Positions 37,005 through 50,036 are shown, numbered from the stretch's first letter. The stretch: 64,000 nucleotides of DNA from Ceratodon purpureus (GCA_014871385.1 CM026422.1:11594718-11658717); one strand, 5' to 3'. The notes: a model not told the origin generated them from the letters alone. Numbers and translations: made by a program.

Positions 37005-38225
37005 ATGGCCTTTAATGCTGCATTATGGAGTCAACTTCCTTTGGAAGTTCTTGAACAAATATTGTCTTTTCTACCCATGCCAGATTTGTGTAGATATTGC
37101 AGTACATGCAAAACATGGAATGAGCTCATCAACAACCCCGCCTTTAGTGTGCTACATGTGCGCAATAGGAATAAACATTCACCTTTTATAGCAATACATT
37201 CTATTACCACTTCTTTTCAAAATGGACATGAAGTGTATATTGATGGGAGCCAAGTATTATGTTTCCTTGATATTAGCTCAAAGAAATGGTACTCGATGAA
37301 ACCTCGTGATGCTTTTGAAACATCACTTCTATTTGACCATCAAGATTTTGAAATTGTGGCAATGGATGGAGGGCTTCTGCTTCTCAAAGCTCTCAAGGGA
37401 GCTCCGATACTATGTCATCATGAAAGTGTATGTACACAACTATGTGTATGGAATCCCATAAAAGACATGAAGATTATATTGCCATGTGTGCCAAATCATG
37501 ACAATGATTTACCCATAAATTTTGTTGTTGATGACATTGCCGAGACTTTCAAGGTATTTGTTATAAAACAAGATTGGAAAAGTCTTGTGGTGTATGATTC
37601 CGTTATGAAGGAGTGGAAGGCGTCAAGCAAACTTGGAATGAACAACACAAGAATATGTGGAATCCTACAAAGTGTTGTATTTCAAAATCTTCTACACATT
37701 CTATGTTTTGTTTATGATGAAGACTCTCGTTATCGTATTCACTATGAATTATGGAGGTACAACCATCTTGCAGATATTTGGGAAAGATTGCATTTTGCGG
37801 AGGGTTGCTTGATCGAACGTATTTACATAGAGTATATTGAAGAGATTGGATCGTTCGTTGTAAGCAGCAAGCGTCTTTTTGTCCCTTATTGGTGTACATT
37901 ACGAAAAGTATTTGAAGTGCATGAGATTGAGATCCAAAGAATGTCTACAAAATTATTGTTGACATGGACAAGAAGGCATGTAATGAGGATTTTTGATATA
38001 GATGTCAATGTAGATGATTTCTATCCTAACATATATGTTATCGATTTCAATAAGTCTCTCATGCTTGTGTCCAATTTTTCAAGAAATATTGTTATTTTTG
38101 ATGTAGAAACAAAAGAAACATATTTTGATTGGCCTCAACTTCCTTTGAGGAAATTAAGGTTGGAAGAGAAGTATTCATTGATGGGGAAGCAAATGGACTT
38201 TCTTCTTCCTGGTACACTTAAGTAA
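37005..38225 (+). CDS. F-box protein, single exon
   Basis: The 406-residue protein has an N-terminal F-box at about 8-48 (LWSQLPLEVLEQILSFLPMP, DLCRYCSTCKTWNEL). The rest resembles the kelch/galactose-oxidase-like repeats of plant F-box proteins, with repeated blocks such as LCVWNPIKD and SLVVYDSVMKEW. Such proteins bind SKP1 through the F-box and bring substrates to the SCF ubiquitin ligase; the substrate here is unknown. The ATG at 37005 is the natural start, directly before the F-box. A T-run lies at 36816-36835. AATAAA-like sequence occurs at about 38263, just after the stop. It stands alone in AT-rich DNA with repeats on both sides. Confidence 0.88.
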   Translation: MAFNAALWSQLPLEVLEQILSFLPMPDLCRYCSTCKTWNELINNPAFSVLHVRNRNKHSPFIAIHSITTSFQNGHEVYIDGSQVLCFLDISSKKWYSMKPRDAFETSLLFDHQDFEIVAMDGGLLLLKALKGAPILCHHESVCTQLCVWNPIKDMKIILPCVPNHDNDLPINFVVDDIAETFKVFVIKQDWKSLVVYDSVMKEWKASSKLGMNNTRICGILQSVVFQNLLHILCFVYDEDSRYRIHYELWRYNHLADIWERLHFAEGCLIERIYIEYIEEIGSFVVSSKRLFVPYWCTLRKVFEVHEIEIQRMSTKLLLTWTRRHVMRIFDIDVNVDDFYPNIYVIDFNKSLMLVSNFSRNIVIFDVETKETYFDWPQLPLRKLRLEEKYSLMGKQMDFLLPGTLK

Positions 38226-40230
38226 CCAATTATGTCACTTGATGTAGACTTTATTCTTTTTATAATAAAATGCTTATTTTAGAGGCCTTTGTATCAAATG
38301 TAATGGCATGTGTCTACGTAATCCTCTAAAAACTAGATTATGTTGATGGATGACCCTTGGCACTTGAGGGTGAGTTGCCTCATCCATCTGCTAGCTTTGC
38401 CATCCAACTAGTCTAAGATTCCATGAGTTGAAGCTGAGAAAAAATAAGTCTATTTTTATTTTTTTGTTTCTAAGCACTTGAAATGACAATGTTTAAGTGT
38501 TTTTACTAGAATGTAGCAAAGGAATTTTAGAAATTAAACCACTTACAAAATTAAGCATATGTATAAATTATATGCATCAAAATGCATTATTCATTGAGCA
38601 TAGATATAAATGTCTATATTTTATGCTCATTGGATGAAATCACTTGATGCATGCATTGTTATAGCATGAACTATTGTGTTAATTTTTTTTGTTATTTGAG
38701 TAATCTGGTAATATGTTTGTATTGATGGTTATTTACTTTAAAAAGTTACATTGATTTGAAAATCTCAAAAATGTATAATAGAATTATCACTATTAAATTG
38801 TTTGAACAGTGCCAAAAGTTGTTTTTATTTTTATTATTTTTATTTTTTAAAAACATTTCTATAACAACATTGTCTTTCATTCAAAATTTGATATAGGTGA
38901 TCTATTACACAATTCATCTCTTACAAAAGGCTCCAAAATTTTGAAGATTCTATAGTCATAATTTTTTGGCAAATGATGTTCATCATTATCATATTGTAAT
39001 ATTCTAATATATTGTAACGTGTCTTTTATCAGTATAGCGATATATAATTTCTTTAGCTATTAAAATTTTTCCTTAAAGCATTTTTCATCATTGTATACTC
39101 TAAATGGTCTTTTAGCCAAAATTTTGTTTGAAATTGCCTTCTACTTGTTACGTACTAAAATCATCAGCATAATGGTGTTTGAGATAATCAACTTCTATGT
39201 ATGCTTATTTTCTAAACAAAACAAAGTGAGCATGTAGATGTCACCTTTCTATCTTCTTTTTCATGCGCGACAACTATTTGATAAAATCTATTGAATTTTA
39301 AGTCATAAGTAGTGTCTTTTTTTTTTTCCCTACAAAAGTCTTGTTTCTTTTAGATAGAAAAGTAGCTTTATCTATTTACCTTCTACCTCTTAAGATTTAA
39401 ATACCTTTTGGCTATATAAATTCTTCATCTGAATGCATCTAGCAATTCTTTAATTATTGGGATGTTGACATAAAAAAAAAAAAAAAACATGAAAACACTT
39501 ATTTCAAATTTGATATTGAAAAAATAATAACAACTAATTTTGTTTTGTGATGTTTACTAGTGAAATCTAGAGATGATGGAAAGTGAGATATGGAAGGACA
39601 TTCAATATGTAAAGATATGTGAAATTAATTTTATAAATAAAGAAAAATATTACCATTTTGTGGTGCAATATTGCCAATTTATTCATTCACAATATATGAT
39701 AGAATTTTTACCTTTTGAATGTTGAAAATAAAAAATAAAAAATAAATAATTGAATTCTATATGTATAGTTTTATAAGATTTTACTATTTTTCTAATTGTA
39801 TTGATTTCTTATCTTATATATAAAAATTTGTAAAATTTTCATTTTTTCAATAAGCCAAGCCCATGAGGCACTTAAAAAAGAAGGAAAAGAAGAATTAATT
39901 AATCCTCAAATACATATTCAGGTTATATTTTTTATATATTATTAAAAACCTAAGGTTATTTGAAAAAAAATATATATTATGAATTATATATACAAAATTT
40001 TCACAACTGAATTAAGATAAAATTATTATTTTTTATGTTTAAAATACTAAATTAAGCTTAATTATGGAAAACAAAATATCATAAATTTGTATAAGAATAC
40101 ATAATTGTGTTAAATTTGTGGAACTATCATGATAGATTGTTGTAGGTTTCTAAATGATTTGAAGAAAATTATTTAACAACAAAGAATGAAAATTTTTAAA
40201 CAGAAAATACAAACACTCTTTACAACTAAA
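38226..40230. other. Very AT-rich intergenic DNA, no gene seen
   Basis: The first 100 bases are probably the 3' UTR of the F-box gene. The rest has A/T homopolymers and no open frame of interest. Confidence 0.5.
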
Positions 40231-41315
40231 TTAACCCCTAAAGCATCAACTCAACAGTTTTGGTATGATTTAGGGTCCGGTTAGGCTTCCTATGAGTCAA
40301 ATTTTACCGGATGTGGCTGTAACTTTGGCACAGTATGGGAAATTGTCATATCTTTTTAACAAGACCAAATTTCACTTTCATCGGGCCTGTAGTTAAGAAA
40401 TAAATCGTGTTTAAAGATCAAAATTCAATTCAGGGCAGCTCGGGCAGGTTTGTGGCAGATGCAAGTGGTGTACCAAATCTATGACAATCTACAGTGACTT
40501 CCAAATGATCCTTTCTGAAATCGTTTTACAATTGTTTTTTAAAACTTGATTTTGAAAAATCCAACCGTAGGATCTTGTTCAGAGCCATCAAATTATTCTA
40601 CTTACCAAATTTTATTAATTTTGACCGTATGGATCTTGAGATATATTCAGTCAAAGTTCCAAGTTTTATAAAAACTGTCAAACAGATCTACAGTGATTGG
40701 GTCACCTTCATCACCCATTTTTCCTTCACCATTATCTCCTCCTAAACCACTATAAAATTCATATCTATTTTGGATTTGTTTATTTTTTGGATTTTTTTCC
40801 TCCACAATTTCTTTTCCATACAAATGCACGTATACACCGTTTGGATTTCAAAAAATAGATGATCTTCTTAGGCATTTGTAGTGTGGAAAAAGAGCCAGTG
40901 TATATGCATTTCATTTGACTCCCGTCACTAGAAATGTGGTTTTCCAATGCTTTTGTGTGTTGTATTGTCTTCAATTTTTTTGAGCATACTCCCAACTCAT
41001 TTTAGAATCCAAAACTGAAGAGCCTCCAACCACAAGATCTCAAAAAATTGGCTGTTTTATTCTCCGAAGTGTGGCTGTCCCTGCCGGGCAGAACCAAAAA
41101 AAACTTTTCACTCAAGTTCAAACCTTATGATCTTCCAAACAGTGAGGAGTTACAGTCTAAAATTTTGTGTACACATACATGTACAAGTTAGGTACTAGAT
41201 CCTACGGTTAGATTCTTCTAATTACGTTTAAATTTTCATAATTCTACCTTGAACTAAAACAGGGCAGATTTAAGGCAGAATTTGGGATTTTATGGCCAAA
41301 TGCTTTAGGGGTTAA
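40231..41315. mobile_element. TTAA-flanked element with CCCCTAAAGCAT ends (piggyBac-like MITE)
   Basis: TTAA at 40231-40234 is followed by CCCCTAAAGCAT. The right end ATGCTTTAGGGG is followed by TTAA at 41312-41315. The 12-bp inverted ends are perfect. The 1085-bp unit has no coding capacity. The termini belong with those at 15346 and 2640, but the interior is not obviously the same, so it is a separate subfamily. The clean ends suggest this is the best preserved of the set. Confidence 0.85.
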
Positions 41316-42162
41316 CTACATAATACAATTTCAATTCAATTACATTCATTTATATTAATATGTGCTATTATAACTTCAAGCGGGCAAGGTATACTTGTCT
41401 TATTCTTATTTATCCTTAGAGATTTATTAGCTTTTGATGGAAATATTTGAAATAAGTTACAATGATTGTAGTGTTATAAACATAGCAGTACTTTTCTTTC
41501 AAAATTGATATGACAATAATAATACTAAATGATTTTATAATTACTTGATTCTAAAATTAGACAAAAATGATCATAATTTTAACGTAATAATCTCACTTTA
41601 TTTCAATCCACTTCTACTAGAATTAGTCCAAGAATGCAGAGTAAAAGTACACCAATTGTAAATCTCACAATATAGAGAATATTGGTAGTCATCTTTAAGT
41701 CACATCTTCTTGTTCTCCTTTTTGGGTCCAAACAAGGTACAACGATCCGCTAAGGACGTCATCAGTGCTTTTTTTGGAGAATCTTTATCATAACAATTGA
41801 GAAAAATATATAAATTACTAAAAAGATTATAGTCCAATATTCTATACTTATAGATGTATGAAAAATTAAAAAATAATAAGATTTTGTGAATATTACAAGT
41901 ATCAAAAGGACAATTATGTCTTCGTCAACAATCCTTATTTGTCCTTGGTTAAGGACTATTTTTGATGAATTAAGGACCATTTTGGATGAATTAATGACTA
42001 CTTTGGATGAATTATCCAATTTTTTATCTATAGTCTCTCACTTTTATCCATTCCCCTCTCTTTCCTTCTCTTTGTCAAATAGAAAAACAAAAAAACAAAA
42101 AATTTCAAGGATAAAATCAAGTAATGAAAAAAAAATATATATTGGTCTATTTTAAGACATAT

Positions 42163-42202
<40 letters not shown>

Positions 42203-43641
42203 AAAAACAAAAAATCAGAAAATTAATTCTTTTGAATTAAAAACGTTATTTTTTCAAAACATAAAATATTTGTTTGGACGTGCACAAATCTGCTACCCAT
42301 TTACGGTAATATAGCAGTTGGATAACTTGGAACGACAAAGGAACGCTTTGGGAAGCAGATAGGAACGCAGAAGGAAGTGGAGAGAACGCAATGTAGACTC
42401 AGGGAACATGTTGGAAAAATCGGGGGAACAAGTTGGGAACATTAAGGAAATGCAAAGGAAGGAGCGCGGAGAGGAGGGGCTAGAGAGCACAAATAAGGTC
42501 GACAGATACATAGCCGACCACCTCCCTAAAACCAGCCTATAAACCCCCCAAAAACTAGTTCCAGGTTCGATCTATGGCCAATTTCGTATTGTGTCAACGG
42601 TTAACTCACATATTTGATTATTAATAAATGAACATGGTTACATGTTGGCTCCCTTTGGAAATAAGGAGGCGCCTTGGTTAGAAATCAGTGAACATGTGGT
42701 TGGTTATGGGGCTATTTGACGGCCATGTATGGATATATGGAATGACCTTAATAGTGACTTCAAATTCAATTGGTACACATGTTTATTAACCATAACTGCT
42801 TATCAACTCATTGTTTATCAATCATGGTTGGGTGCATGAAGAATCCCTTAGTAGTTTCTAGTCTTAGAGATGGTCGACTTTTAGTAAAGTGATGGTTGGC
42901 ATGCGGGCACTACATCAACAAAATAGTACCAATATTCGTTAGTAGTTTTGAAAAACTTAGTGGTTAGAAATTAATTTTTGATAGTCGATTTTAGATCAAC
43001 CTACACGTTGGTCATATGTAATAACAAAAAAACGGCTTCTAAAATTCATAGTAAATCAAATATTTGTGCCCACATGAAATTGAAAGTTACATTCCTCCTT
43101 AAACCTATTTCCCCTTCAAGGAAAAAACTCCCTCCCTCGACTTAGACACCTTCAAAATCAGTGGAAAATCTCTTAACTGGTCGGTTTTAGGTAACCTGGG
43201 GAGTGCACGGAAATACACACCAATACTTCCGGTTTAACGGAACAAGGTACTCGACTCCACTCTCAAGTGCAGGCAACTCGAAGTGCATGACAAGTGCAAA
43301 AACCCAAGCTAACTGAGCAAGAGGAGCACCAAACCCTAAACGAACAACCTCGATCCTCCGCCAAACGGAAGGAAGGAAGGAAGCTCATCGTAATTAAACT
43401 TACGATAGCCTTAGCGGAAGCGTCACTGCATTAGGGAGGGGAGGGGAGGGGAGGGGATTCCAGCGTCTCTGTGTGTTTGTGTCGGGGTTTGTTCACGTCC
43501 ATCATTTGGACTACCTTGCGGTTGCGGTTGCGGTTGCGGTTGGTTGCCGCGGAGCCATCTTCGTCTTGGACAGGAGCATGCTGGTGTAGCTGACGGACTC
43601 ACGGAGGAGGGGAGGGGAGGGGCTGCGTCCCTGTCTTCGCC
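41316..43641. other. Intergenic: short tandem repeat, poly-T, GTTCC patch, G-rich leader of CstF64
   Basis: A 21-bp unit (core TTTTGGATGAATTAA) is repeated three times at 41954-42016. A run of 36 T lies at 42166-42201. 42328-42441 is rich in GGAAC (GTTCC on the other strand). 43434-43456 holds repeated GGGGA, and 43606-43621 again. A GCGGTT repeat lies at 43516-43540. The last part (about 43200-43641) is the probable promoter and leader of the CstF64 gene. Confidence 0.5.
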
Positions 43642-46600
43642 ATGAGCAACACTCAACACCGCGCCTCCCGCTGTGTCTTCGGTAATACTCACACTCCATT
43701 CCTCTGTTTCTCTCTCTGTTCTCCACCCCGCATTGCGTTGTTTTCATTTTCTGGAACAGAATTACTCTTCTCTACTTCTTTTCCTTCGACGCATGATTCC
43801 TCTTCGGCCGTATGCAATTTTCACTCATTCTAGGGTTTATTAAAGCTACAGTTTGTGGCATTCCGCACGGCTTCATCCCGGGATCAATATCCGTCAGCGT
43901 CATCTGAGTTTCCGTTTATTTATGTTTCTCCGGTTACAATTAGATTTCGCACATGACCTAGGGTTTGTTGGATTAGTGGCTTTCGTTTCGAGGCTGCCGA
44001 TACGTGGAATCTTTGTGGTGAAGGCTCGTGCTTTTACAGGCGTGTCGTTTCTTTTCTGTGTACGTTGGATTATTTTTTAAGTAATTAAGAACACAAGTGG
44101 ATTCATACGCTATCTGATCGTATACTACGAATTAGAGATTCTGCTAGCTTGGGTGGTCCTGTACTCGTATGGTTCCGAAATAGTCATATTTTTGGTAAGA
44201 AACGTATCACTTTAATCACCAAGTCAGGGTCAATTGCGATTTTCATATTTATCAACGTTGCTGTTTTCTTTGGTAAGAGGCCAACAGTTGTGAATTGTTT
44301 GATCCTGTGCCAGTTGGGAATATACCGTACGATGCAACAGAGGAACAGCTCGTACACATATGCGAGGAAGTGGGTCCAGTTGTGAATTTCCGGTACGTAA
44401 TTTGATCATTTGAGTTAAGCATGATTTGTTGCTGCTTTCATACGAGAGATGTAACTTGTATATAACGAGTCGGTACACACTTTCGCTGGAAGGTCCCTTG
44501 AGAACATTTCTGGAACATTTATGATTTGTAACTTGTTGTTATACCAGCCAATATTCTAGAGGTGCTTATTGTAGTTGCTTTTTTCATGAGAGTACGATAC
44601 ATATGTGAGGTTTCTGCTTTAATAGAGCATGGATGCGTTGAAATAGGTATGGTGCAGTAGTGTGAGTGAATTGGGATGTTAGCGACAATTTATTTATTTA
44701 TTTGTTTTCCTTTTTCCTCATGAGCACTAGCTACAGAGTGTGACCTATTATATTTGCTGACCGTCTACATGTAGTTAGATTCGTTATCAGCACTTTGTTC
44801 TGATTTAAGTGAATGTGAAAATCAGGTTGGTACTGGATAGAGAGACTGGCAAGCCCAAAGGATATGGGTTCTGCGAGTTTAGAGATGAGGAAACTGCTTT
44901 GAGTGCTCGTCGGAACCTTCAAGGATATGAGATAAATGGAAGGCAGCTTCGGGTAGATTTTGCGGAGAATGAAAAAGGAGGTGGCGGTGATAGAAATCGA
45001 GAGCAGGTGCTTACCTATTCTCTAGTGCTTGTATGCCTTCGCACATCCTATGTATAACTGATTTCTCATGAATGAAACCTAAGAAGGGATCAAGTGGCGT
45101 TTTGCATGTCATTGAGAGGGCTTTCGGAGTTGTATCCAGCTCACATATTGGGGAATTCTCATTTCATTTGAAGTTTACATCAGATCTTGAACTGCTTCCT
45201 TTAATAGGAGAATTTTACAAAGCTCGGTATGTAGTGCGTATTGTGGAAAATGTGTACGTCTTTTCTTTGGTTTGCTTTTGTTATATGGTTTTTCCTTTTC
45301 CTGTCATACTCTATGATGCCGCTACTGACAATATTCATGCTGTATTGTAGCGTCAAGGCGGACAAGGTCAGCAACCGGGTGGTTTCGGTACTGATTTTTT
45401 ATTTTTATTTTTATTTTTTTTCCACCCCTCTTTAGTTAACTCTGAATTACATGCCTTCAGTCTCATGTCTTCAATGAATATGTCTCCAGAGTTATGTTTT
45501 TTGGACGCTAATTTTGGAGACATATTGTTTGGCATATAGTTTGTGGAGTAGCTTCTTTTCTAGTGGGCTTTGTTGTAGTCATGTTTCTACCAGAAAGAAA
45601 TGACTTGAAAATGGACTGGAATGATTTTTATGACACAGACCCACAAAGACAATCAGGAACTCGACAAGTAGTAAGCAATATTGAACCTGACAGAAGTGGG
45701 GAGCCACCGATAGGTCAAGCAACTGCAGTTGCTGCTGCTCAGTTTCTTACGGGCACTCTGGGAGGCCAGCAACAACCGCAACAACAGCAACAACAGGTAA
45801 AGGTTGAGTTCTTGTATGCAGAAGTGGATAAGGCAAGGGTATTTAAATAAGTGATCAGCTCTGACCTGGATCTGGATCTGTTTGGTCATGCGAATCTTGT
45901 TCTAGTGTTTTGTACAGTTATTTTATCAGGTTGGTCACATGTGGGTTTTTTTTTTTTTGAATATTTGCAGTACGGTGTGTCGATGAATGGGCAGTCGATG
46001 CCTGTGGCAAATGGTACCGCGGCTACTGCAGGCAACGACCAATTAACAAGTCATCTGGCTGGGATGTCTAAGCAACAGCTCTTTGAAGTCATGGTACAGA
46101 TGAAGGTATGTGTCTTCTGATTCTGTAAGCAGCTATGAAATGGACAATAACATTGAGAAGATGGTTTTATTCTGAGCATTTCATACTTCTCTTCTTTCAG
46201 ACGATGATCCAACAAAATCAACAGCAAGCTCGCCAAGTGCTGATGGCCAACCCGCAACTTACGAAGGCTATCTTTCAGGTCAGATTCTCATGATTTTGAT
46301 TGCTGCGAGTCAAGTTTCTTGAAATGATCTTGCTGATAGCGCAAAACGTACAGGTTTTTATTTTTTATTTTTTTAATGACATCTGCGTCTCTTATCAGGC
46401 TCTGGTCCATGTGTGTGCACAAATCTTTATTAAGATATTTTTATGGTCAAGTGTATCTATATTCTTTTACGCCCGTCAAGAAATTAAACGCCTTTTAAGA
46501 TTGTTCTTGATATGGATGCAGGCACAGATAATGTTAGGAATGGTTCGGCCTCCGCAAATGGTAATCCTGCTTTTTGACTGTTGGATGGAAAGCAGATGCA

Positions 46601-48546
46601 GCCAGAAGTACATATGTTGCGAAACGATCAGTTGACATCTATATTCACATTATTGTTCAGTTTACACTTTTTTTTCTTGTTATGTACACATCACTGAAGA
46701 ATGATCATGTTTCAGAATCAGGCCATGCTACCTACACAGCAGCAGCAACAGCAGAGAGCAGCAGTCCCCCCTGCTCCGACCAACTTAATGCAGCAACCCC
46801 CCCTGCCGCCACAGCCTAGACCTGTCCAGCCTCCAGTAATTCCTGGCCAAGTTCAGCAACCAATGAATTATCAGCCACAGCAAATTCAGCAGCCACTCCC
46901 TCAAGCAACCTTTCAGGTTGAATATCCCTAAATGAAATTCCAGAACTTCTTAATTTGATCCTAGTGTTATTTGCAATACTACATTGTGTTCACCTTTTCT
47001 AAAATCCAACGTTGTGACGTGTTTGTAGCATCAGGGAGGAATGGTACAGCAAAGTAGTGGAATGTCAATGTCTTATGTTCAGCAAGGACCAGCTCCACCA
47101 AGTCAGCCTCCTCCTCAACCTCAATATCAGGTTTGATCCGTGTCGAATCTGGTATCCAATGACATGCTGTATATTTGGTCACGTGTCTTTCTGTTTCAGG
47201 TTTCAAATGGAGTTTTGAAAATTTATTACTTCAGCATATATGCTATCATTAAGCAGTGTTCCTATGATTGTTTAATTCTCAACTGTTCCTACGTCTCTCT
47301 GGTTGCAACAGATGCTGCAACAGAATTCTCGTATGGATGGAAGCTCTGGTGCCCCTTCGATTGGACAGGCTGGCATGGTCTCCGGGTCTGAGGCCGTTTT
47401 GCCAACGGGTCAAGTGATGGGACCTGGTGGCATACCTCAGATGGGCAGGAACATGAACATGCCTCAGGCGGGACAATTGGGTAGCATGGGACCTGGTGCG
47501 CCTATGAACCAGCCATCACCACCAAGCGGACCTGGTATTCCTGGTCAAGTGATGCACGGGCTTGTTATGGGTGCTGCCCAACCTATGGGGAGTGGAAACC
47601 AGCCTCTTCTTAATACTGGAGTGCCGGTGTCCAGTGGTCCCTCGTTGATAGGAGCTTCTTTAGTATCTGACAATCAATCTCGGCCAAATTACGGGAACCA
47701 GGCTGGTATTTCAGATGGTGGTGTATCGTCTGCTTCTCCCATGCAGCCTCATCCGTATGGGCAAATGCCAATGCAAAGCCAAGTGCCCCAGCAGCAACCT
47801 CCGGTAAGCATATGGATGTGTGCTTTACTTCTGTAAATTAGAAACTCTTCTGCACGATCGTTTTATTTCTAAGTAGAGCTCTTTAGATTTCAAGGCATAT
47901 CAGTGCTAAGAAAATTTTGGCCCCTTGGAAGTTAAATCCTTTGGGAATATCCATTTAAAAGAACTTAGAGGTTTTCTTCCCTGCTTGTCAACTGACCTTT
48001 CCTGTGGTCAAATCTTTCGCAAATTTTTTTGGGTTGCAATCAATCTTTCGCTCTCAGGCGAATCGCACTAAGTAACCTACAAATTGTTAATTTTTAAAAA
48101 ACATTTAAAGTATCTTGTGTTAAATAGGTTTGGATAAGTGTCAATTTCCTGCTTTGACTTCCGTTGTAAGTGGACACTTTAGTTACCTTTTTAACTGTTA
48201 CTTGAGCATGACGTTGTCATGTTGAGTATTGGTAACCTGCATTGTGAATCACCTTTATATGTTAAAGATTCTTGCTTCTAGATGTTAACTCTTATTGAAG
48301 TTTGACTGGCATAAATTTCAACTGATTTCCTTGATTTTAGACATGTATGTGTTCTATGATACAACATCATTTGTACTTAAAACTCATGAACTGTATTTTT
48401 TTCCCCCTCAGCAGATGGCGGGTGAATTGGAGCAGCAGAAGGCACTATTGCAGCAAGTCCTGAGCCTTACTCCTGAACAGATCAACTCACTGCCTCCTGA
48501 GCAACGGCAGCAAGTATTGCAACTGCAACAAGCTTTACGGACGTAG
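43642..48546 (+). CDS. CSTF64: Cleavage stimulation factor 64-kDa subunit (CstF64), twelve exons
   Basis: Exons: 43642-43681, 44314-44392, 44826-45006, 45351-45387, 45639-45796, 45971-46105, 46201-46278, 46522-46560, 46716-46916, 47029-47130, 47312-47803 and 48412-48546. All are GT..AG and in phase, giving 558 residues. The protein binds the U/GU-rich element downstream of poly(A) sites and drives mRNA 3'-end cleavage in the nucleus. An RRM fills residues 11-88: RNP2-like [12 protein letters not shown] and RNP1-like [11 protein letters not shown]. The hinge that binds CstF77 and symplekin lies near 180-245 ([37 protein letters not shown]). A Gln/Pro/Gly/Met-rich linker follows, then the C-terminal three-helix domain ([20 protein letters not shown]). 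Residue numbers are approximate. Confidence 0.93.
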
Positions 48547-49715
48547 CTGTTTTTATTCTAACATAGGTAGGGTACGGCATTTACACCTGTGATCCTTGGG
48601 GGTTAAAAGCTTCTTGTACATGTAGAGTCATACCGAACTTCCAAGCACTGTGCTAGAAGGGTGTAATTTACAAATCGCTTGATTGGCCTATTATGAAGTT
48701 GGATTACTCTGTCTGAAAGTCCATCAAATCACAATTGCCTGCACTTCCTGTAACTCATGTCCTGACAAGTGACTGGCTTCTTCATCGCTTGGTACTTTAT
48801 CTGGATTATCCGTTCTGAATTTATCGCTAGAGAGAACAGTCTCCTCCTGGTTGCAGTAACCTAATCTGTACTAAAGTGTCGGCCATAACACATTTCACAA
48901 TCTTGTGTCCATCTTACTCTATATCGCCACTCCTTAATTTCCTTCAGCTTGCAAGCCAGTTGCATACTGTCATGAATAGCTTTTGACCAAATATGTTACA
49001 CAGATTATCAAGTCTGAGAGATTGTGTGCCATGGTTGATTGTAAGCCGAGAGGTGAGCTCCTAATGAACGATCTCCGGGATCTGTTGTAAAATCAAAAGT
49101 TAGAAGGAAATCTCGTAGAATGAATCATGATGCATGGGAGAATGGGCTCCAGGTTCCAGTAGAAAGTACTACATGGCGAACACCGGGTCTATTGGTGGAA
49201 GACCTTAACTCGATATCATCGGATAATGGACATTGGATACTGCTTCCTCTCTGGCAAATCTGAAACAATTTGCGTTTAGTGCGAAGTACTTGCTTTCCGA
49301 GTTCCTGAAGCCGTAGATACTAGATAGTGCCACTTTCAGTTTGCACCTTCCTTACATGATTTCTCTTGCAAGACAGTTGGAGTTGCTTGTTGGGCCTTGC
49401 ATGGAATCTATTGATTGCAGAAATCAAGGACCGGGTCAAGGCTCATGCAATAGCCTTGGCCGCTTGACCGAGTTGGCGGTACAGTACCTTGATGAATTTC
49501 AATCCACAATATGGGTCATGTTTTGGAGTGCGCTCATGCACAGTTCTTTTTGTATAGAATTGTGTGCCCAATGTAAAGTGATGTTTCTCATAGCACCACA
49601 GTAGGGTTGTCCAAAAATAATTCTATTTTTTAATAAAAAATAAACATGAACAATCATAATGACATTTAAATCATTCACATCTTGCTCAAAAGTTACTCAA
49701 ATCTTACATGTAATA
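48547..49715 (+). other. 3' flank of CstF64 and spacer
   Basis: The sequence after the stop has balanced composition and is probably a 3' UTR plus intergenic DNA. A frame at 49341-49604 resembles no known protein. No other gene is seen. Confidence 0.45.
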
Positions 49716-50034
49716 TGGTAGAACGACCAAAAATGACGCAGTGCCAAAAATGGAGCTCTAGTAATCTTCCCTAGGGGTACATAATAGCTTCCCCACCCAA
49801 CAATACCATGTACTGATGGAAAACATTATAGGGTGCCATTTTAGGGCGCCATTTTAGAAACACCTATGAATCCATCTTCAAAAATTCATAACTAATTATA
49901 AAAAAATCCAAAAATGATGATTCCACTTGCTCCAACTTTTTAATTAGTTTCCCCATGCATGAAAATTATTTGCACTGCTAATTTCGCAGTAGATTCACCA
50001 GACTGAAATTTGCGCCATTTTTGGTCTTCTACCA
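49716..50034. mobile_element. TA-flanked MITE (Tc1/mariner-type ends), copy 2
   Basis: The left end TGGTAGAACGACCAAAAATG and the inverted right end CATTTTTGGTCTTCTACCA differ by one inserted base. TA lies outside both (49714-49715 and 50035-50036). The 319-bp interior shares AACTAATTATAAAAAAATCC and ATGATGATTCCACTTGCTCC with the related stretch of the element at 23742-24052. It is non-coding. Confidence 0.78.
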
Positions 50035-50036
50035 TA

